A stretch of DNA of 5,180 bases, taken from positions 1 through 5,180 of the forward strand of contig JAGDMB010000211.1 of assembly GCA_017860375.1 (NCBI GenBank). Direction: 5' to 3'. Positions 4,336 to 5,180 of the stretch are shown here, piece by piece. The translations under genes and the position numbers were made by a program. The notes beneath the pieces were generated by a model that was not told the DNA's origin, did not search any database, and worked only from the letters and a program-made list of their open reading frames with translations. This DNA is from Bacteroidota bacterium (GTDB lineage Bacteria > Bacteroidota > Bacteroidia > Bacteroidales > UBA10428). How positions within the stretch are numbered: position 1 is the stretch's first letter; each line of letters begins with the position of its first letter.

Positions 4336-5180
4336 ATGAAAAGCAACCGAAACCTTTCAGCCATTCTTGCCCTCCTGGCTTTTTGCGTTCCCCCTTATTT
4401 AGGGAACGCACAATCTGTTCATTCCCTGCTTAACGGTGCCATCGATATCGTAGTAGCCAGGGACGGATCCGGAGATTATTTGACCATCGGCGAGGCGGTG
4501 AATGCCATACCGGATGAAAATCGTGCCCGCAAGGTCATTTTCATAAAGAACGGTACCTATTACGAAAAAGTGATCGTCCCCGTTAAAAAGACCAACATTA
4601 CCATGATCGGTGAAGATATGGACAGCACGGTGCTGGTTTACGATGACAGTCCGGCCAAAAGCGATACATTATGGACAATGAAAACCCCTACTATCCGGGT
4701 GGATGCCAGTGATTTCTGGGCCATGAACATGACCTTCGCCAATTCGGCGGGTAATGTCGGCCAGGCGCTGGCGCTTTTCGGCAACGGCGACAGGCAGATC
4801 TATACCCATTGCCGTTTCCATGGATTTCAGGATACCTATTATATCAACATCAGGGCCCGGAATTATTTCAAGGACTGCATCTTTGAAGGGGCAACAGACT
4901 ATATTTTCGGATTCGGAGTAGCCGTGTTTGACAGTTGCCAGATTCATTCCGTTGCAGGCGGTTACATCACCGCCGCTTCCACTCCGCTGGATTACAAATT
5001 CGGACTTGTGTTCAGGGATTGCAGCCTGACCAGTGCCCCCAACATTAGTGGCATTTCCCTGGGACGCCCATGGTTTGATTATGCGAGGACCGTATTTATG
5101 AATTGCTGGGAGACAAGCGGAATTCTGAAAGAGGGATGGTCTCCCTGGTCTGGAAGGGAAGCTACCTGTTATTATCGGGA
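4336..5180 (+). CDS. Secreted pectin methylesterase (CE8), 3' truncated by the window
   Basis: An ATG at 4336 opens a frame still without a stop at 5180 (281 complete codons). Residues 1-25 form a signal peptide with a hydrophobic core (ILALLAF) and a likely signal peptidase I cut after GNA, before Q26. The mature protein shows the CE8 right-handed beta-helix order: DIVVARDGSGDYLTIGEAVN, IFIKNGTYYEKVIVP, NMTFANSAGNVGQALAL, CRFHGFQDTYY, FEGATDYIFG and SLGRPWFDYARTVFMN. The catalytic set is complete: Q143, Q165, D166 (acid/base), D188 (nucleophile), R244 and W246. The enzyme removes methyl esters from homogalacturonan, exposing it to lyases and hydrolases, and should act in the periplasm or outside the cell. 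The typical length is near 320 residues, so perhaps 40-50 are missing. The ATG is preceded by an A-rich leader (AAAAAAGAAAGT) rather than a Shine-Dalgarno sequence. Several other pectin genes may follow to the right, but none is in view. Confidence 0.94.
   Translation, partial: MKSNRNLSAILALLAFCVPPYLGNAQSVHSLLNGAIDIVVARDGSGDYLTIGEAVNAIPDENRARKVIFIKNGTYYEKVIVPVKKTNITMIGEDMDSTVLVYDDSPAKSDTLWTMKTPTIRVDASDFWAMNMTFANSAGNVGQALALFGNGDRQIYTHCRFHGFQDTYYINIRARNYFKDCIFEGATDYIFGFGVAVFDSCQIHSVAGGYITAASTPLDYKFGLVFRDCSLTSAPNISGISLGRPWFDYARTVFMNCWETSGILKEGWSPWSGREATCYYR

Noticed and set aside
4669..4947. A 92-codon - strand ORF inside the pectinesterase gene
   Set aside because: Lies opposite the catalytic motifs of the CE8 domain, which fix the + strand frame.
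1..5180. CRISPR arrays, tRNA or rRNA genes, insertion-sequence ends, toxin-antitoxin or phage-defence modules
   Set aside because: I read both strands for regularly spaced repeats, cloverleaf-like segments, transposase motifs and typical defence domains and found none.

Overview
The window reads as ordinary chromosomal DNA from a member of the Bacteroidota, probably free-living or plant-matter degrading. The pointers are A-rich leaders with weak or no Shine-Dalgarno sequence in front of most genes, one good match to the TAnnTTTG -7 element of this phylum, a signal peptide ending A|Q, and a gene tail at the left edge that resembles a PorP/SprF-type outer-membrane protein. Most of the genic DNA I sampled by hand is about 47-57% GC; one gene (1202-1909) is much more AT-rich, at about 34%. 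The assignment to phylum is inference.

Layout: (1) 3-128, + strand: the last 41 codons of a gene entering from the left, possibly a PorP/SprF-like beta-barrel protein. (2) 129-241: a short convergent gap with nothing firm in it. (3) 242-1126, - strand: a pirin-family cupin with all four metal ligands intact. (4) 1202-1909, - strand: an AT-rich gene for a DUF1003 membrane protein. (5) 1910-2206: an intergenic stretch whose AT-rich part holds two inverted repeats and a promoter-like motif; its right part has the GC content of coding DNA but only an unconvincing 66-codon ORF. A terminator-like hairpin sits at 2169-2201. (6) 2207-4167, - strand: three tightly spaced genes read in the order OmpA-like anchor (4167-3646), membrane-anchored coiled-coil/helix-hairpin-helix protein (3634-3083), YpfJ-type zinc metallopeptidase (3052-2207). 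Gaps are 11 and 30 bp, and the hairpin follows the last stop codon, so this looks like one transcription unit. (7) 4168-4335: a divergent intergenic region. (8) 4336 to the right edge, + strand: a secreted CE8 pectin methylesterase, cut off before its C-terminus.

How they may work together: the three-gene unit encodes only envelope-associated or membrane-anchored products and may serve cell-envelope maintenance or quality control. The pectinesterase points to pectin use and may be the first gene of a polysaccharide-degradation cluster continuing to the right. Pirin and the DUF1003 gene lie in the same orientation 75 bp apart and could be co-transcribed, but the composition difference argues for separate histories. 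I see no CRISPR array, transposase, tRNA, rRNA or clear defence system. The most unusual items are the OmpA/HhH/metallopeptidase operon and the inverted-repeat-rich leader of the DUF1003 gene.
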